The position numbers and the translations under genes were made by a program. Positions 23,884-32,498 of a DNA stretch of 37,869 nucleotides are shown one piece after another. Source of the stretch: an uncultured Photobacterium sp. (lineage in GTDB: Bacteria; Pseudomonadota; Gammaproteobacteria; Enterobacterales; Vibrionaceae); the NCBI RefSeq assembly GCF_947039875.1, contig NZ_CAMRAN010000038.1:1-37869 (forward strand). Reading direction: 5' to 3'. Each line of letters begins with the position of its first letter. The stretch's first letter is position 1. The notes under the pieces were generated by a model that did no database searches, was not told the origin of the DNA, and saw nothing but the letters and a program-made list of their open reading frames with translations.

Positions 23884-26379
23884 ATGACTCACCAATTTCA
23901 GTTTAAATGTGTATTACCTAATGGCATTCATGCACGTCCAGCAAACCATTTAGAACAACAGTGCCGTCAGTTTAAGTGTCAAATTACGCTAACCAATCAC
24001 CGCACTAATAATTCAGGTGATGCAAAAAGTGTTTTGGCATTAGTGGGTACAGATACGCTATTAAATGATAACTGTACCTTAAGCTTTGATGGTGCAGACA
24101 GTGAACAAGCATGTCAGACCCTTCAAACTTACATTGAACAACAATTTCCACATTGTGATGAAGCATTAGAAACGTTATCGGATGAGAGCGAAATCGTGTT
24201 ACCGCAATCATTATTACGCCACCAGCCCCATTTGATCACCGGTAAACGTCTTGCCCCAGGTATTGGTTGTGGTGTACTCGTTGCAATGAGCCAAATTGAT
24301 CCACAGCAATTTGCGACAACAACTCACGATGACAATGAAGCCCAACGTTTTGAGCAAGCACGAGCACAAGTTAGTACTCACTTAAATAACACCATTGCTA
24401 ATGGTTCACACCATGAACAAGAAATCACTAGTGCGCATTTAGCCATCATTAACGACTCAAGTTTCATTGATGGTGTAACAACACTGCTAGCAACCCATTC
24501 AACGGCTAATGCTATTTTGGCAGTGATGGAAAAACTGTGTCATCAACTTGAACAGTCAGCAAGCAGTTACTTACGCGAACGCGTACTGGATATCAAAGAT
24601 GTATCAATCCAACTATTAACAGCAGCATACCCAACGGTATTGGATAACCAAACTGCATTTTCACTCCAGCTACCAAGTATTGTGATCGCCAACGATTTAA
24701 CCCCAAGTCAATTTTTAGGGCTGGATAAAACATTATTACAAGGTTTGATATTAACCCATGCAGGCAGCACTTCACACACCGTAATTTTGGCACGTGCGTT
24801 TAATATTCCAACCTTGTCAGGGATTGAAATTAAAGACTGTGCGGCGGCATTAAATCATCATGTTTATGTTGATGCTCAGTTAGGGGTATTGGCTATCGAG
24901 CCTAGCAATGAAGTTAGTGGTTACTTCGATCGTGCCATCACATTAGCGAATACACTTAAACAACAGCAAAGTCAGTATGCCCACCAGCAAGCAACCACTC
25001 AAGATGGTCACACGATTGAAGTCGCTGCTAATATTGCCTGTTCAGTAGAAGCGGATAATGCGTTTGCACAAGGGGCTGAAGGCATTGGTCTGTTCCGCAC
25101 TGAAATGCTGTTTATGGATCGCCAGCAAGCACCCGATGAAGAAGAGCAATTTAATCATTACCGTGAAGTATTAACCGCCGCCAATGGTAAACCAGTGATC
25201 ATTCGTACCATGGATATTGGTGGCGATAAGCCCATTGATTACCTCGCCCTACCCCATGAAAATAACCCGTTCTTAGGTTACCGCGCGGTACGTATTTACC
25301 CGCAGTTCTTGGCACTGTTCCATACCCAATTAACCGCGATTTTACGTGCCTCTGTGCATGGCAAAGCCAAAATCATGATCCCGATGATTCAAAGCATTGA
25401 AGAGATCCGTTGGGTTAAGCAACAACTAGAAATCGTTAAGCAACAACTGACAGCACAAAATATTGCTTTTGATGCTGATCTGCAATTGGGCATCATGGTT
25501 GAAATCCCATCAGTGGCATTTATTGTTGATTTATTCTGTAAAGAAGTCGATTTCTTCAGTATCGGTTCAAACGATATGACCCAATATTTATTAGCGGTTG
25601 ATCGTGATAACGCCAGCGTATCAAAACTGTATAACAGCTTAGCCCCTGCTTTCTTACGCTTATTGAAGCAAGTAGTTACTACTGCGCATACTCATGGTAA
25701 ATGGGTAGGCTTATGTGGTGAACTTGGCGCAGACAGTAAAGTATTACCATTATTAGTCGGTGCAGGTCTTGATGAAATAAGCATGAGTGCACCCAAAATT
25801 GCGGCGACCAAAGCACAACTATCTGAGATCAACTTTACTGACAGCCAAACGTTATTTGCAGAAGCATGTGAGTGCGCCACCATTGAAGAAGTTGAAGCAT
25901 TACTTGAACAACGTCATGCCCAAGCACAAGTTAAACCAATATTAGTTCAGCAATGTGTATTTAAAGCCGCCGATTTTGCTAACAAAGAAGAAGTGATCCA
26001 AGCGCTAGTTGGTAACTTGGGTATTCAAGGCCGTACAGATGAAGTGTATAAGCTTGAGGAAGATATTTGGGCACGTGAAGCCGTATTCTCTACCGGTTTA
26101 GGACATGGATTTGCAATTCCACATACTAAATCTGACCATATTCGTCATTCTAGTATCAGTATTGCGCATCTCGATAAACCGATTGATTGGATGTCAGATT
26201 CTGGTGAAGTTGATTTTGTTATCATGCTAACCCTAAACAAAGACCAAGGTGATCAACACATGCGTATCTTTGCCGGGCTTGCTCGTAAGCTTATTCATGA
26301 AAGTTTCCGTGACAGTTTACGTCAGGCTGAATCACCAGAAGCCATTATTACCATTATTACTGAACAGATTGGCTTATAA
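23884..26379 (+). CDS. Multiphosphoryl transfer protein HPr-EI-EIIA(Fru)
   Basis: 831-aa three-domain PTS protein, the same length as E. coli FryA. HPr domain at about 1-90 with His16 in NGIHARPANHLEQ; enzyme I at about 110-670 with the active His in LTHAGSTSHTVILARA and the PEP-site segments GIGLFRTEMLFM and FFSIGSNDMTQYLLAVDRD; EIIA(Fru) at about 685-831 with the active His in GFAIPHTKSDH. It takes phosphate from PEP and carries it to the adjacent EIIB, so the pair forms a self-contained phosphorelay lacking only EIIC. ATG at 23884 is 28 bp after the EIIB stop. A terminator follows. Homologues such as FryA and FrwA normally sit beside an EIIC gene. Confidence 0.94.
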   Translation: MTHQFQFKCVLPNGIHARPANHLEQQCRQFKCQITLTNHRTNNSGDAKSVLALVGTDTLLNDNCTLSFDGADSEQACQTLQTYIEQQFPHCDEALETLSDESEIVLPQSLLRHQPHLITGKRLAPGIGCGVLVAMSQIDPQQFATTTHDDNEAQRFEQARAQVSTHLNNTIANGSHHEQEITSAHLAIINDSSFIDGVTTLLATHSTANAILAVMEKLCHQLEQSASSYLRERVLDIKDVSIQLLTAAYPTVLDNQTAFSLQLPSIVIANDLTPSQFLGLDKTLLQGLILTHAGSTSHTVILARAFNIPTLSGIEIKDCAAALNHHVYVDAQLGVLAIEPSNEVSGYFDRAITLANTLKQQQSQYAHQQATTQDGHTIEVAANIACSVEADNAFAQGAEGIGLFRTEMLFMDRQQAPDEEEQFNHYREVLTAANGKPVIIRTMDIGGDKPIDYLALPHENNPFLGYRAVRIYPQFLALFHTQLTAILRASVHGKAKIMIPMIQSIEEIRWVKQQLEIVKQQLTAQNIAFDADLQLGIMVEIPSVAFIVDLFCKEVDFFSIGSNDMTQYLLAVDRDNASVSKLYNSLAPAFLRLLKQVVTTAHTHGKWVGLCGELGADSKVLPLLVGAGLDEISMSAPKIAATKAQLSEINFTDSQTLFAEACECATIEEVEALLEQRHAQAQVKPILVQQCVFKAADFANKEEVIQALVGNLGIQGRTDEVYKLEEDIWAREAVFSTGLGHGFAIPHTKSDHIRHSSISIAHLDKPIDWMSDSGEVDFVIMLTLNKDQGDQHMRIFAGLARKLIHESFRDSLRQAESPEAIITIITEQIGL

Positions 26380-26402
26380 TTTAAACGTAAGCTTATCAAT
26401 AT

Positions 26403-26430
26403 AAAGCTCCTCTCTTGAGGGGCTTTGTCA
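26403..26430 (+). terminator. Terminator of the PTS operon
   Basis: Stem AAAGCTCCTC / GAGGGGCTTT with loop TCTT, followed by GTCATTTT, 24 bp past the stop codon. Confidence 0.75.
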
Positions 26431-26484
26431 TTTTAAACCTCGATTCAAATTATCAACTCCCCTGTTCTTTGTGCTTAATACCTA

Positions 26485-26691
26485 AAAATGACCAAGATCT
26501 CATTTAAACATAGAGAGCGTTTATTGGTTATTTTCACGTAAGATTAATGCCAGTGGTGATATTATTGCCTTTACGCGTATGATCATCGGTGCTATCTGTA
26601 TTTTTGCCATTATGCTCTACCAAGGTAAGTGTAAAAATGATTTCCCTAATCAGTTTGGTGGTTCACATAATATTGAGCATAGGGAATACTA
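26485..26691 (+). pseudogene. Fragment of a membrane transporter, possibly EamA/DMT type
   Basis: Two coding-like pieces in different frames: a start at 26488 (MTKISFKHRER) that soon stops, and YWLFSRKINASGDIIAF followed by a hydrophobic helix TRMIIGAICIFAIMLYQGK, ending at a stop at 26691. The second piece resembles the first helices of an EamA-family drug/metabolite exporter. The rest of the gene is missing. A plus-strand terminator follows at 26711, which may have belonged to the intact gene. Confidence 0.4.
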
Positions 26692-26710
26692 AATAATTAA
26701 TGTTCTAATT

Positions 26711-26750
26711 AGCTTCTTACCCTTTATATTAAGAGGCTTTTCTATTTTTA
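26711..26750 (+). terminator. Plus-strand terminator at the patatin 3' end
   Basis: Stem AGCTTCTTA / TAAGAGGCT (one mismatch) followed by TTTTCTATTTTTAT. It touches the stop codon of the convergent patatin gene. Confidence 0.6.
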
Positions 26751-29024
26751 TAGTGTTCCACCTAATGAAAGATAAAATGAGCTTTTCCCTGTCGATGTTT
26801 GACCATAACTTAAATAAACAGGACCTAAAATAGAATCTACGGCAACATACACACTGCCCGCAGTAATAGCACTGTCCCAACTCATGGCTGAAGTACGGTC
26901 CCAAACTCCGCCTTTTTCGAGCGATCCACCAAGATATATAGGTAATTTAATTGCCCCAAAGTTATTATCAATAACTCGATAACGATAAACCAAGCTAGTT
27001 AAAACACTATAACGGCCATTTAATTCATAGTGGTGGTACCCTGATAAATTAAACAATCCACCAAGATCTTGCGCATAAATGGGCAATAAATTATCTGCAT
27101 CTGAACCTGCCGTTTTTATAGTAGCTACAACGGTATGCTTATCATATGTAAACGGTTTTATTATAGATATATTATAATATACTGTATCCCCTGATTCTGA
27201 TTCACCAAAATCAGGTCGACGTAAAGTATTACTATAACCAATTTCACTATTAAAATAAGAACCATAAGATGGAAAGAAAAAGCTGTCTAAATCATCATAA
27301 GTAAGATCTAAATATGGCCCATATAAATCGTAGTTTTCTTTACGATCAAGAGCAGGTATCGAAATGCTTCCAGCTTGACCTTTATAACCTAAAGTTAATG
27401 CTGCCCACGGTTTAATATTCCAACCCATTTTTATATAAGCACTTGTTTGATTATATTTAGCATCAACATTTTTTAATTCTTCGTCTGAATTATCATAAGT
27501 AAAATTATCAAATTGACGAATTTCATTACTGAACTCAGCGCCAAATGCAGTAAAGAAATGTTGTTGATAATCTATAGGGAAATAAAATTCAGTCGTGATA
27601 TTTTTCCAACTACCCAATTTCCATTCAAGTAACCACTCACCACCTTTATCAGTAAGATCAGTATAAACATATTGTGCGCCAAAAGAAAAATCAGAACGAC
27701 TTTTAAAATCATCTTCAAATGCAAGGGTGAAGTTTAAATATCCCGGCCCCCACGATTTTTCATTAATATCCATAACAAGAATATTTTTATTATTTTTTTT
27801 CTTTATTGAATAATTAATTCGACCATAAATATCTTCACTTTGTAACCGTTTTACTGCTTGCTCTAATTCATTATTAGAAATTATTTTTCCTGTTTTTAAT
27901 TCTAATTGAGCTAATAATGTTTTATCTGGTAACTTAGTATTATTGATAATTTCAATATCATCAATAAAATAAGAGTCATTCGCGGATAACCTTGCTCGAC
28001 GAATATTTTTCTGCTTATTATATTCAGCATATTCTGATAGTGATAACTGATAGCGTAATAAACGAGGTAGTGATGCAAGTGCTATTTTTCGACCAGCTTG
28101 ATAAGCTTGTTCAAGTTTATCAAAATCACCGGCGCTCATAAAAGATACATTAGGCTGTAAATAAATATCACTTGATTTCATTAAGCTTTTTTGAAAATCT
28201 GCACTGGCATTAGTCATGAATGTCGTTAACTGTGACACAATATTTAAAGCGCTGTCTAAATCTTTTTTAGGCATTAGACTATCACGTAAATCCACCGCAA
28301 TAATAACGTCAGCGCCAAGCTGCTTTGCCACATCAACAGGCATATTATTAACGACCCCACCATCAACAAGTAATTTATTATCTAAATGAACTGGTTTTAA
28401 TACGCCAGGAACGGTCATTGAAGCTTGCATGGCAGTGGCTAAATGGCCAGAATTTATGATAACAGGGGTTACCTTCGTAATATCAGTCGCGACACTACGA
28501 TAAGGGATAGCAAGCCGATCAAACGTATTTAATGCTGGTAAATTAGCAGTAAGTTGACGTAAAATAATAGCAAGCCCCTGACCTTGAAATGCTCCAGGAC
28601 GAGATTTAAACTCACCATTAATGTCTAATCCTAAATCCGTATGTAATTGATAATTATCACCTTGTTTCTTTCTTCGTAACGAAAGATCATTACGACTAGC
28701 ACGATCGATATAACCAGTATTCCAATTTATATTAAACGTCTGTTGCTTCACTTCTTGTGCAGAAAGCCCCATGGCATACATACCGCCAACATAAGCTCCC
28801 ATACTCGTACCCGTAACAATATCAACCGGGATACGATTTTCTTCTAGCACTTTAAGTACACCAATATGTGCCGCACCTTTTGCACCACCGCCACTAAGAA
28901 CTACTGCAATTTTAGGACGCTCAATAACAGGACGATCAGCTGTTGCAGCATAGATATTAACAGTTGATGTACCCATAAAAATACAACATAAAACACTGCT
29001 AAAATTCTTGTTACTAAACAACAT
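26748..29024 (-). CDS. Patatin-like phospholipase with POTRA and Omp85-type barrel (type Vd-like)
   Basis: 758-aa outer-membrane protein. Signal peptide 1-27. Patatin domain at about 38-330: oxyanion loop GGGAKG (45-50), nucleophile Ser74 in GTSMG, and catalytic Asp near 221 in DGGVVNNMPVD. One POTRA-like domain follows at about 350-425 (IDDIEIINNTKLPDKTL..). A C-terminal beta-barrel of about 330 residues ends SSFYLSLGGTL. This order matches PlpD-type (type Vd) patatin autotransporters, whose barrel holds or exports the lipase domain. GGAG lies 7 nt before the ATG. It is a single gene, 138 bp from rctB, with a separate promoter expected. Likely role is phospholipase A activity at the cell surface or on host membranes; target lipids are unknown. 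Confidence 0.88.
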   Translation of the reverse strand: MLFSNKNFSSVLCCIFMGTSTVNIYAATADRPVIERPKIAVVLSGGGAKGAAHIGVLKVLEENRIPVDIVTGTSMGAYVGGMYAMGLSAQEVKQQTFNINWNTGYIDRASRNDLSLRRKKQGDNYQLHTDLGLDINGEFKSRPGAFQGQGLAIILRQLTANLPALNTFDRLAIPYRSVATDITKVTPVIINSGHLATAMQASMTVPGVLKPVHLDNKLLVDGGVVNNMPVDVAKQLGADVIIAVDLRDSLMPKKDLDSALNIVSQLTTFMTNASADFQKSLMKSSDIYLQPNVSFMSAGDFDKLEQAYQAGRKIALASLPRLLRYQLSLSEYAEYNKQKNIRRARLSANDSYFIDDIEIINNTKLPDKTLLAQLELKTGKIISNNELEQAVKRLQSEDIYGRINYSIKKKNNKNILVMDINEKSWGPGYLNFTLAFEDDFKSRSDFSFGAQYVYTDLTDKGGEWLLEWKLGSWKNITTEFYFPIDYQQHFFTAFGAEFSNEIRQFDNFTYDNSDEELKNVDAKYNQTSAYIKMGWNIKPWAALTLGYKGQAGSISIPALDRKENYDLYGPYLDLTYDDLDSFFFPSYGSYFNSEIGYSNTLRRPDFGESESGDTVYYNISIIKPFTYDKHTVVATIKTAGSDADNLLPIYAQDLGGLFNLSGYHHYELNGRYSVLTSLVYRYRVIDNNFGAIKLPIYLGGSLEKGGVWDRTSAMSWDSAITAGSVYVAVDSILGPVYLSYGQTSTGKSSFYLSLGGTL

Positions 29025-29106
29025 CGTCTAACTCCGCTAGCAATAATACTTACTATAACGTAATACACATCAAAGTATTACATGTTAACCCGTAGCTGTA
29101 TTAGAA

Positions 29107-29136
29107 CAAAAAGAGCGTCGATAAACACGCTCTTTC
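29107..29136 (-). terminator. Terminator of rctB
   Basis: Stem AAGAGCGT / ACGCTCTT with an 8-base loop, followed on the minus strand by TTTTTG, 26 bp past the rctB stop. Confidence 0.8.
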
Positions 29137-29161
29137 TCTATTCAACTGTCACTATTTGCTT

Positions 29162-31162
29162 TTAAATTCCTTTAGCAACATCATCTAAGGCAGTTAATAC
29201 TTGATCGGTTATATGACCTTCATGAACCAACTTACATACTTTTCTACGAACTGCTAAGCCTGAAATTAAACGTTCAATAGATAAATGGCGTTCGTCTTGG
29301 CGACTATTATATAATTCAACCGTTTTACTAAGCGTTTCATAACTAACGCGCTCCCCTGCGACATGAAGCCAATCAAGCTTCTCTAAATACCCCTGACACT
29401 CTTCTGTAATCGTAGTAGCTGGATGACCAGTCATAGCAGACAACGCCGTAATACTGCGTTGTAGCGCCTCAGAAGAGGTATATTTAGATAAAACGATAGT
29501 AAGTTCATCTGCATTTATTTCAACTAAATGCTTACGCAGCTTAATACGACGTCCTAACCGCCCTCGAGGACGAGGTTCTTTACGCTGGATAGGTTCAAAT
29601 TCACCATCAATGATCGCTGATAGTTGATCTAATGCTTGCTTAGGCATGATTTCATTACGTAATGGATTAGGCATCGTTGGTGCCATATTACGTTTGCCTT
29701 CATTGGTGGTTTTCGCACGAGAATAACGAATAACTTCTTCAGCATCGGATTTAATATCTATTCGATAATCCGTATAACGTTTATCAACATCATCAGCCGA
29801 AATCGTTAAATGATAGCCCCATAAATTAACCGCAAACATAGTCTCGGTCACTTTACCTTCTGCCAGTTTCTTTAATTCACGAATAATATCCGAAGAAAAA
29901 CGACGCCATTCAATATTTCTAGCAAGTTTTTGATTCAACTCACTTAATAGCATTGAATCAACAACGCGACGTGACATGCGGCTTCTAAAAAATGTGTACA
30001 GTTGAAACACTAAAGTATGTTGACGTAAAATCTCTGGTGGGAACAAGAAGAAATAATCACGGGTGAGTAATTCATCAAAAAAGGAAGGTTCCCACACTAA
30101 AATATACAAGTTAGGTTTGATGCGAATCTCACCATCGTCACCTTCTTGAGGCGCTTCTTCTGATGCTGTGATCGTACGAGCAATAAATCTAAACCGATCA
30201 CTTTTAAAACCTTCTGGCATATTTTCACTCAGCCAACGACCGGTTAATTCATGCAGCTGAAAATCTGTAAATTCGATACGATCAATACTTTCGCGAATAG
30301 AATCACGAGCAGGGCCACTGTCTTTTTTACCACGTAAAGCTAAAATATCAGTGATATAAACAGGGGTTTTATTTGCCATTGAGCGGAGTTGGATCTCATA
30401 ATCCGCAAGATGATGATCGTGATATTGTACGGTTAGCGTAAACAACGCAAATAACGTCATAAGATCATCAACAGTCATGATCGATTTTGAAGATCGTGTT
30501 TCAATGATCGCTTTGGTACCACTAATCGCAACCATTGCTTTTTGATAACTTTTCTTTGTCCGTGGTGGCGCTAAAGCTTGATCGATAATACCAGCCCAAC
30601 TTGTTGGTGATACTACTATTTGATCCGCTTCATCAGGCATCGAAGGCGGAGTACCTAAACCATATTCAGTCAATAAGCGACGGTTAACATGATTTTGAGC
30701 TAATGCTTTAGAACGCTTTTGTTTTTCACGTTGTTTAAATTGATCGGATAATAAACTACCTGTACCCAACTGAGAGATAAGTAACGCTGGATTGATAAAG
30801 TGATGCAACATGGTTTTACCAGCAAGACCCTCTTCAAATCGTACTGGTTGTTGATTAAACAAACCCACACTTACAGCAGCACGTAAGCGTTGTTGGATGG
30901 CTGCTCGTGTTAATTGCCCTTCTGTTGCTTCAATTAGCTCTGTTGTTGAAACCATCCCATCTTGGGTTGATAAGCCACGTAATGAAATTAAATTCAACAG
31001 CTCGATAATACTTTTGGTTACACCTTTAAAATGTTGGTATTGGGGTAACCAATCAACCAAATTTGCAGGGATCACAAATAAATGGCCATCTTTGTGTGAT
31101 CTTGGTGCTTCGATCAATATCTTATCAATCGGATTTTTTTTAGTATTTCGAACGGAATTCAT
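29162..31162 (-). CDS. rctB: RctB, replication initiator of chromosome II
   Basis: 666-aa initiator that binds iterons at oriCII and starts replication of the Vibrionaceae second chromosome; V. cholerae RctB is 658 aa. Near-identical stretches to that protein, as I recall it, include QYQHFKGVTKSI, ELLNLISLRGL, GQLTRAAIQQRLRAAV, LALRGKKDSGPARDSIRES, ELTGRWLSENMPEGFKSD and AEEVIRYSRAKTTN. The N-terminus before RSHKDGHLF is a few residues longer than in V. cholerae. No strong ribosome site precedes the ATG at 31162, so the exact start is uncertain. It is transcribed away from the origin, with its promoter inside the GATC-rich control region, where RctB is expected to repress itself. Confidence 0.97.
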   Translation of the reverse strand: MNSVRNTKKNPIDKILIEAPRSHKDGHLFVIPANLVDWLPQYQHFKGVTKSIIELLNLISLRGLSTQDGMVSTTELIEATEGQLTRAAIQQRLRAAVSVGLFNQQPVRFEEGLAGKTMLHHFINPALLISQLGTGSLLSDQFKQREKQKRSKALAQNHVNRRLLTEYGLGTPPSMPDEADQIVVSPTSWAGIIDQALAPPRTKKSYQKAMVAISGTKAIIETRSSKSIMTVDDLMTLFALFTLTVQYHDHHLADYEIQLRSMANKTPVYITDILALRGKKDSGPARDSIRESIDRIEFTDFQLHELTGRWLSENMPEGFKSDRFRFIARTITASEEAPQEGDDGEIRIKPNLYILVWEPSFFDELLTRDYFFLFPPEILRQHTLVFQLYTFFRSRMSRRVVDSMLLSELNQKLARNIEWRRFSSDIIRELKKLAEGKVTETMFAVNLWGYHLTISADDVDKRYTDYRIDIKSDAEEVIRYSRAKTTNEGKRNMAPTMPNPLRNEIMPKQALDQLSAIIDGEFEPIQRKEPRPRGRLGRRIKLRKHLVEINADELTIVLSKYTSSEALQRSITALSAMTGHPATTITEECQGYLEKLDWLHVAGERVSYETLSKTVELYNSRQDERHLSIERLISGLAVRRKVCKLVHEGHITDQVLTALDDVAKGI

Positions 31163-31209
31163 TTGTCATTAGCCGTAGAAGCATCATCTTTCCGTAGAGA
31201 TTAATAGAA

Positions 31210-31301
31210 AAAGATCAATAAAGAAAGTTTTTTATTTAAAGATTTTAAAACTGATCTTTATGATTAAATCTGATCTTATTGATTATATGATCTAATGATC
31301 A
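31210..31301 (-). promoter_or_regulatory. rctB promoter and likely autoregulatory region
   Basis: Holds inverted copies of an AAAGATCA motif: plus-strand at 31213-31220 and its reverse TGATCTTT at 31251-31258, a further TGATCTTATTGAT at about 31270-31282, and an ATGATCA at 31295-31301 that lacks the iteron's GAAA flank. In V. cholerae the rctB promoter carries a longer RctB operator distinct from the 12-mer iterons. I infer the same role here from position. Confidence 0.45.
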
Positions 31302-31358
31302 GGTGAGAAAAGTTGGCATAACTAGCTGTTTATAAAAACGATTATTTTACGGGTGATT

Positions 31359-31487
31359 GGAACGATGATCAACAAAAGTACAGAAACATGATCATATAGT
31401 GCGAGAAAGCATGATCATAGCAGCATTGGAAAGATGATCATTATAAAGCCGAAAAGATGATCATAATAATATTGAAAGCATGATCAT
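31359..31487 (+). repeat. oriCII iteron array: six RctB-type sites at an exact 23-bp period
   Basis: ATGATCA cores begin at 31365, 31388, 31411, 31434, 31457 and 31480, all 23 bp apart and in the same orientation. Each is preceded by a conserved flank G(A/G)AA(A/C/G)(C/G) and five of six extend to ATGATCAT. Each core contains a GATC Dam site, and methylated 12-mers are the RctB-binding form in V. cholerae, which also has six iterons in its minimal origin. The even spacing places sites at roughly two helical turns. Confidence 0.93.
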
Positions 31488-31501
31488 CATTGATTCTCAC
31501 C

Positions 31502-31522
31502 TTTTCCACAAAGTTATCCACA
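31502..31522 (+). promoter_or_regulatory. DnaA box pair next to the iterons
   Basis: TTATCCACA (31514-31522) is a perfect consensus DnaA box. TTTTCCACA at 31502-31510 differs from it by one base and starts 12 bp earlier. The pair sits 14 bp after the last iteron. DnaA helps RctB open chromosome II origins. Confidence 0.85.
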
Positions 31523-31593
31523 ACTGAGATGTGAGAGCGCGTATTTATTGCTGTTGCTCGTCCTTTTCTGTGTTATCAGTGGCATTTTTCACT

Positions 31594-31607
31594 GGAAAGA
31601 TGATCAT
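31594..31607 (+). promoter_or_regulatory. Single RctB-type site
   Basis: GGAAAG followed by ATGATCAT, the same as the fourth and neighbouring iterons, but 120 bp from the array and therefore off its 23-bp register. Confidence 0.7.
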
Positions 31608-31934
31608 GTTGGCGTGTTTTCAAGTTTTTTGAAGTATTTATGTTTGTATTATTTCTTGCGAGTACTTTTTTTTAGTTGAATTGACACTTAATTGAAATAA
31701 CATTCAACGTAAACAGACGGGGATTTGTCATGTATCCGCCATTGGATCAATGATCACCATGGGTTTAGTGTATTTCAATTTGACTTCTTTCGATAATTAA
31801 GTCGTTGTTGAGTGATTTTTAGAGATTCACTAACGCGTCGCAGCCCTTATTGAATCAGCGTTCTCCGTAATTTATCTTCTATTTTACATGCTTCCGTGGT
31901 GTGGGCTCTATTATTGCGATCATTGAACTTCATC

Positions 31935-32052
31935 TTGATCATTTTTCCGCTATTAAGTAAGTCTAAATATTCGATTTACAGATCTATTGCCGTGATTATT
32001 TCAGCTTGATCATCGTTTCATGTTTTGTTTTTTTCATGGGAACAATGATCAA
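31935..32052. promoter_or_regulatory. Three further RctB-type sites, mixed orientation
   Basis: Minus-strand copies: GGAAAAATGATCAA (core at 31935-31942) and GAAACGATGATCAA (core at 32006-32013). Plus-strand copy: GGAACAATGATCAA (32039-32052). All keep the GAA flank. They lie in the position of the V. cholerae negative-control region, where RctB sites limit initiation. Confidence 0.65.
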
Positions 32053-32263
32053 GTGACAGTAAGCTTCTAAGGATTGAGGGAATATGATTTCAGGTTGTTT
32101 TTAGTGTTATTTTGCTTTTTTTTACTTTTTACTAATGAAATTGGATGATTTCACTAGCAAATAGAACAAAATCTTTCATCGACTCTTTTTTATATTGAAA
32201 TGACATTATCCGTAAATTATGACTGTTTTTTCATTGTTCCGCTAATAATGCAGATAAGTTGAA

Positions 32264-32276
32264 TTTACATTGTAAA
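32264..32276. promoter_or_regulatory. parS2 site
   Basis: TTTACATTGTAAA is a perfect match to the TTTACA-N-TGTAAA centromere site bound by ParB2 of Vibrio chromosome II. It lies 220 bp before parA2. Confidence 0.88.
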
Positions 32277-32383
32277 CTTGTGACGCTGTAACAGTTTTAC
32301 GAAATGGGTTTAATGAGGTAGATTAGGTTGGATTTTTGAGTAGATTGAAGTCTAAAAACCTTATTTTTTTATGCTTTTTGCAT

Positions 32384-32409
32384 TAATCGATGTTTTTTAG
32401 TATCGATTA
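32384..32409. repeat. Inverted repeat in the parA2 upstream region
   Basis: Perfect 8-bp arms TAATCGAT (32384-32391) and ATCGATTA (32402-32409), 10-bp spacer. It lies about 30 bp before the predicted parA2 -35, as expected for an operator. The binding protein is unknown; ParA2 itself is one candidate. Confidence 0.45.
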
Positions 32410-32437
32410 GTATCACATGTTTTTGTTCAGCTTTTTA

Positions 32438-32465
32438 TTGTTTACAGTGTGTTTTATTGTACAAT
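32438..32465 (+). promoter_or_regulatory. parA2 promoter overlapping a parS2-like site
   Basis: -35 TTGTTT (32438-32443), 16-bp spacer, -10 TACAAT (32460-32465). TTTACAGTGTGTT at 32441-32453 matches parS2 at 10 of 13 positions and lies between the hexamers, so bound ParB2 would block RNA polymerase. Confidence 0.6.
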
Positions 32466-32498
32466 AGAGGCAGTCTATTATCATGGCGAAGAGTACTA

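Larger units (their letters stand above)
31523..32263. other. oriCII distal region: AT-rich DNA and scattered RctB sites (rctA-like segment)
   Basis: No coding frame is credible. In Vibrio this segment between oriCII and parA2 (rctA) is a non-coding RctB-titrating region. It is T-rich on the plus strand, especially 32090-32215, a candidate DNA-unwinding stretch. It also contains a bare ATGATCA at 31750 without the GAAA flank. Confidence 0.6.

Noticed and set aside
31359..31487. CRISPR-like regular spacing
   Set aside because: The repeated unit is only 7-8 bp with 15-16 bp spacers and sits beside rctB and DnaA boxes; these are origin iterons.
32457..32498. A longer ParA2 starting 14 codons earlier
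   Set aside because: The extension overlaps the predicted -10, lacks a ribosome site, and the product from 32499 already aligns with the ParA2 N-terminus.
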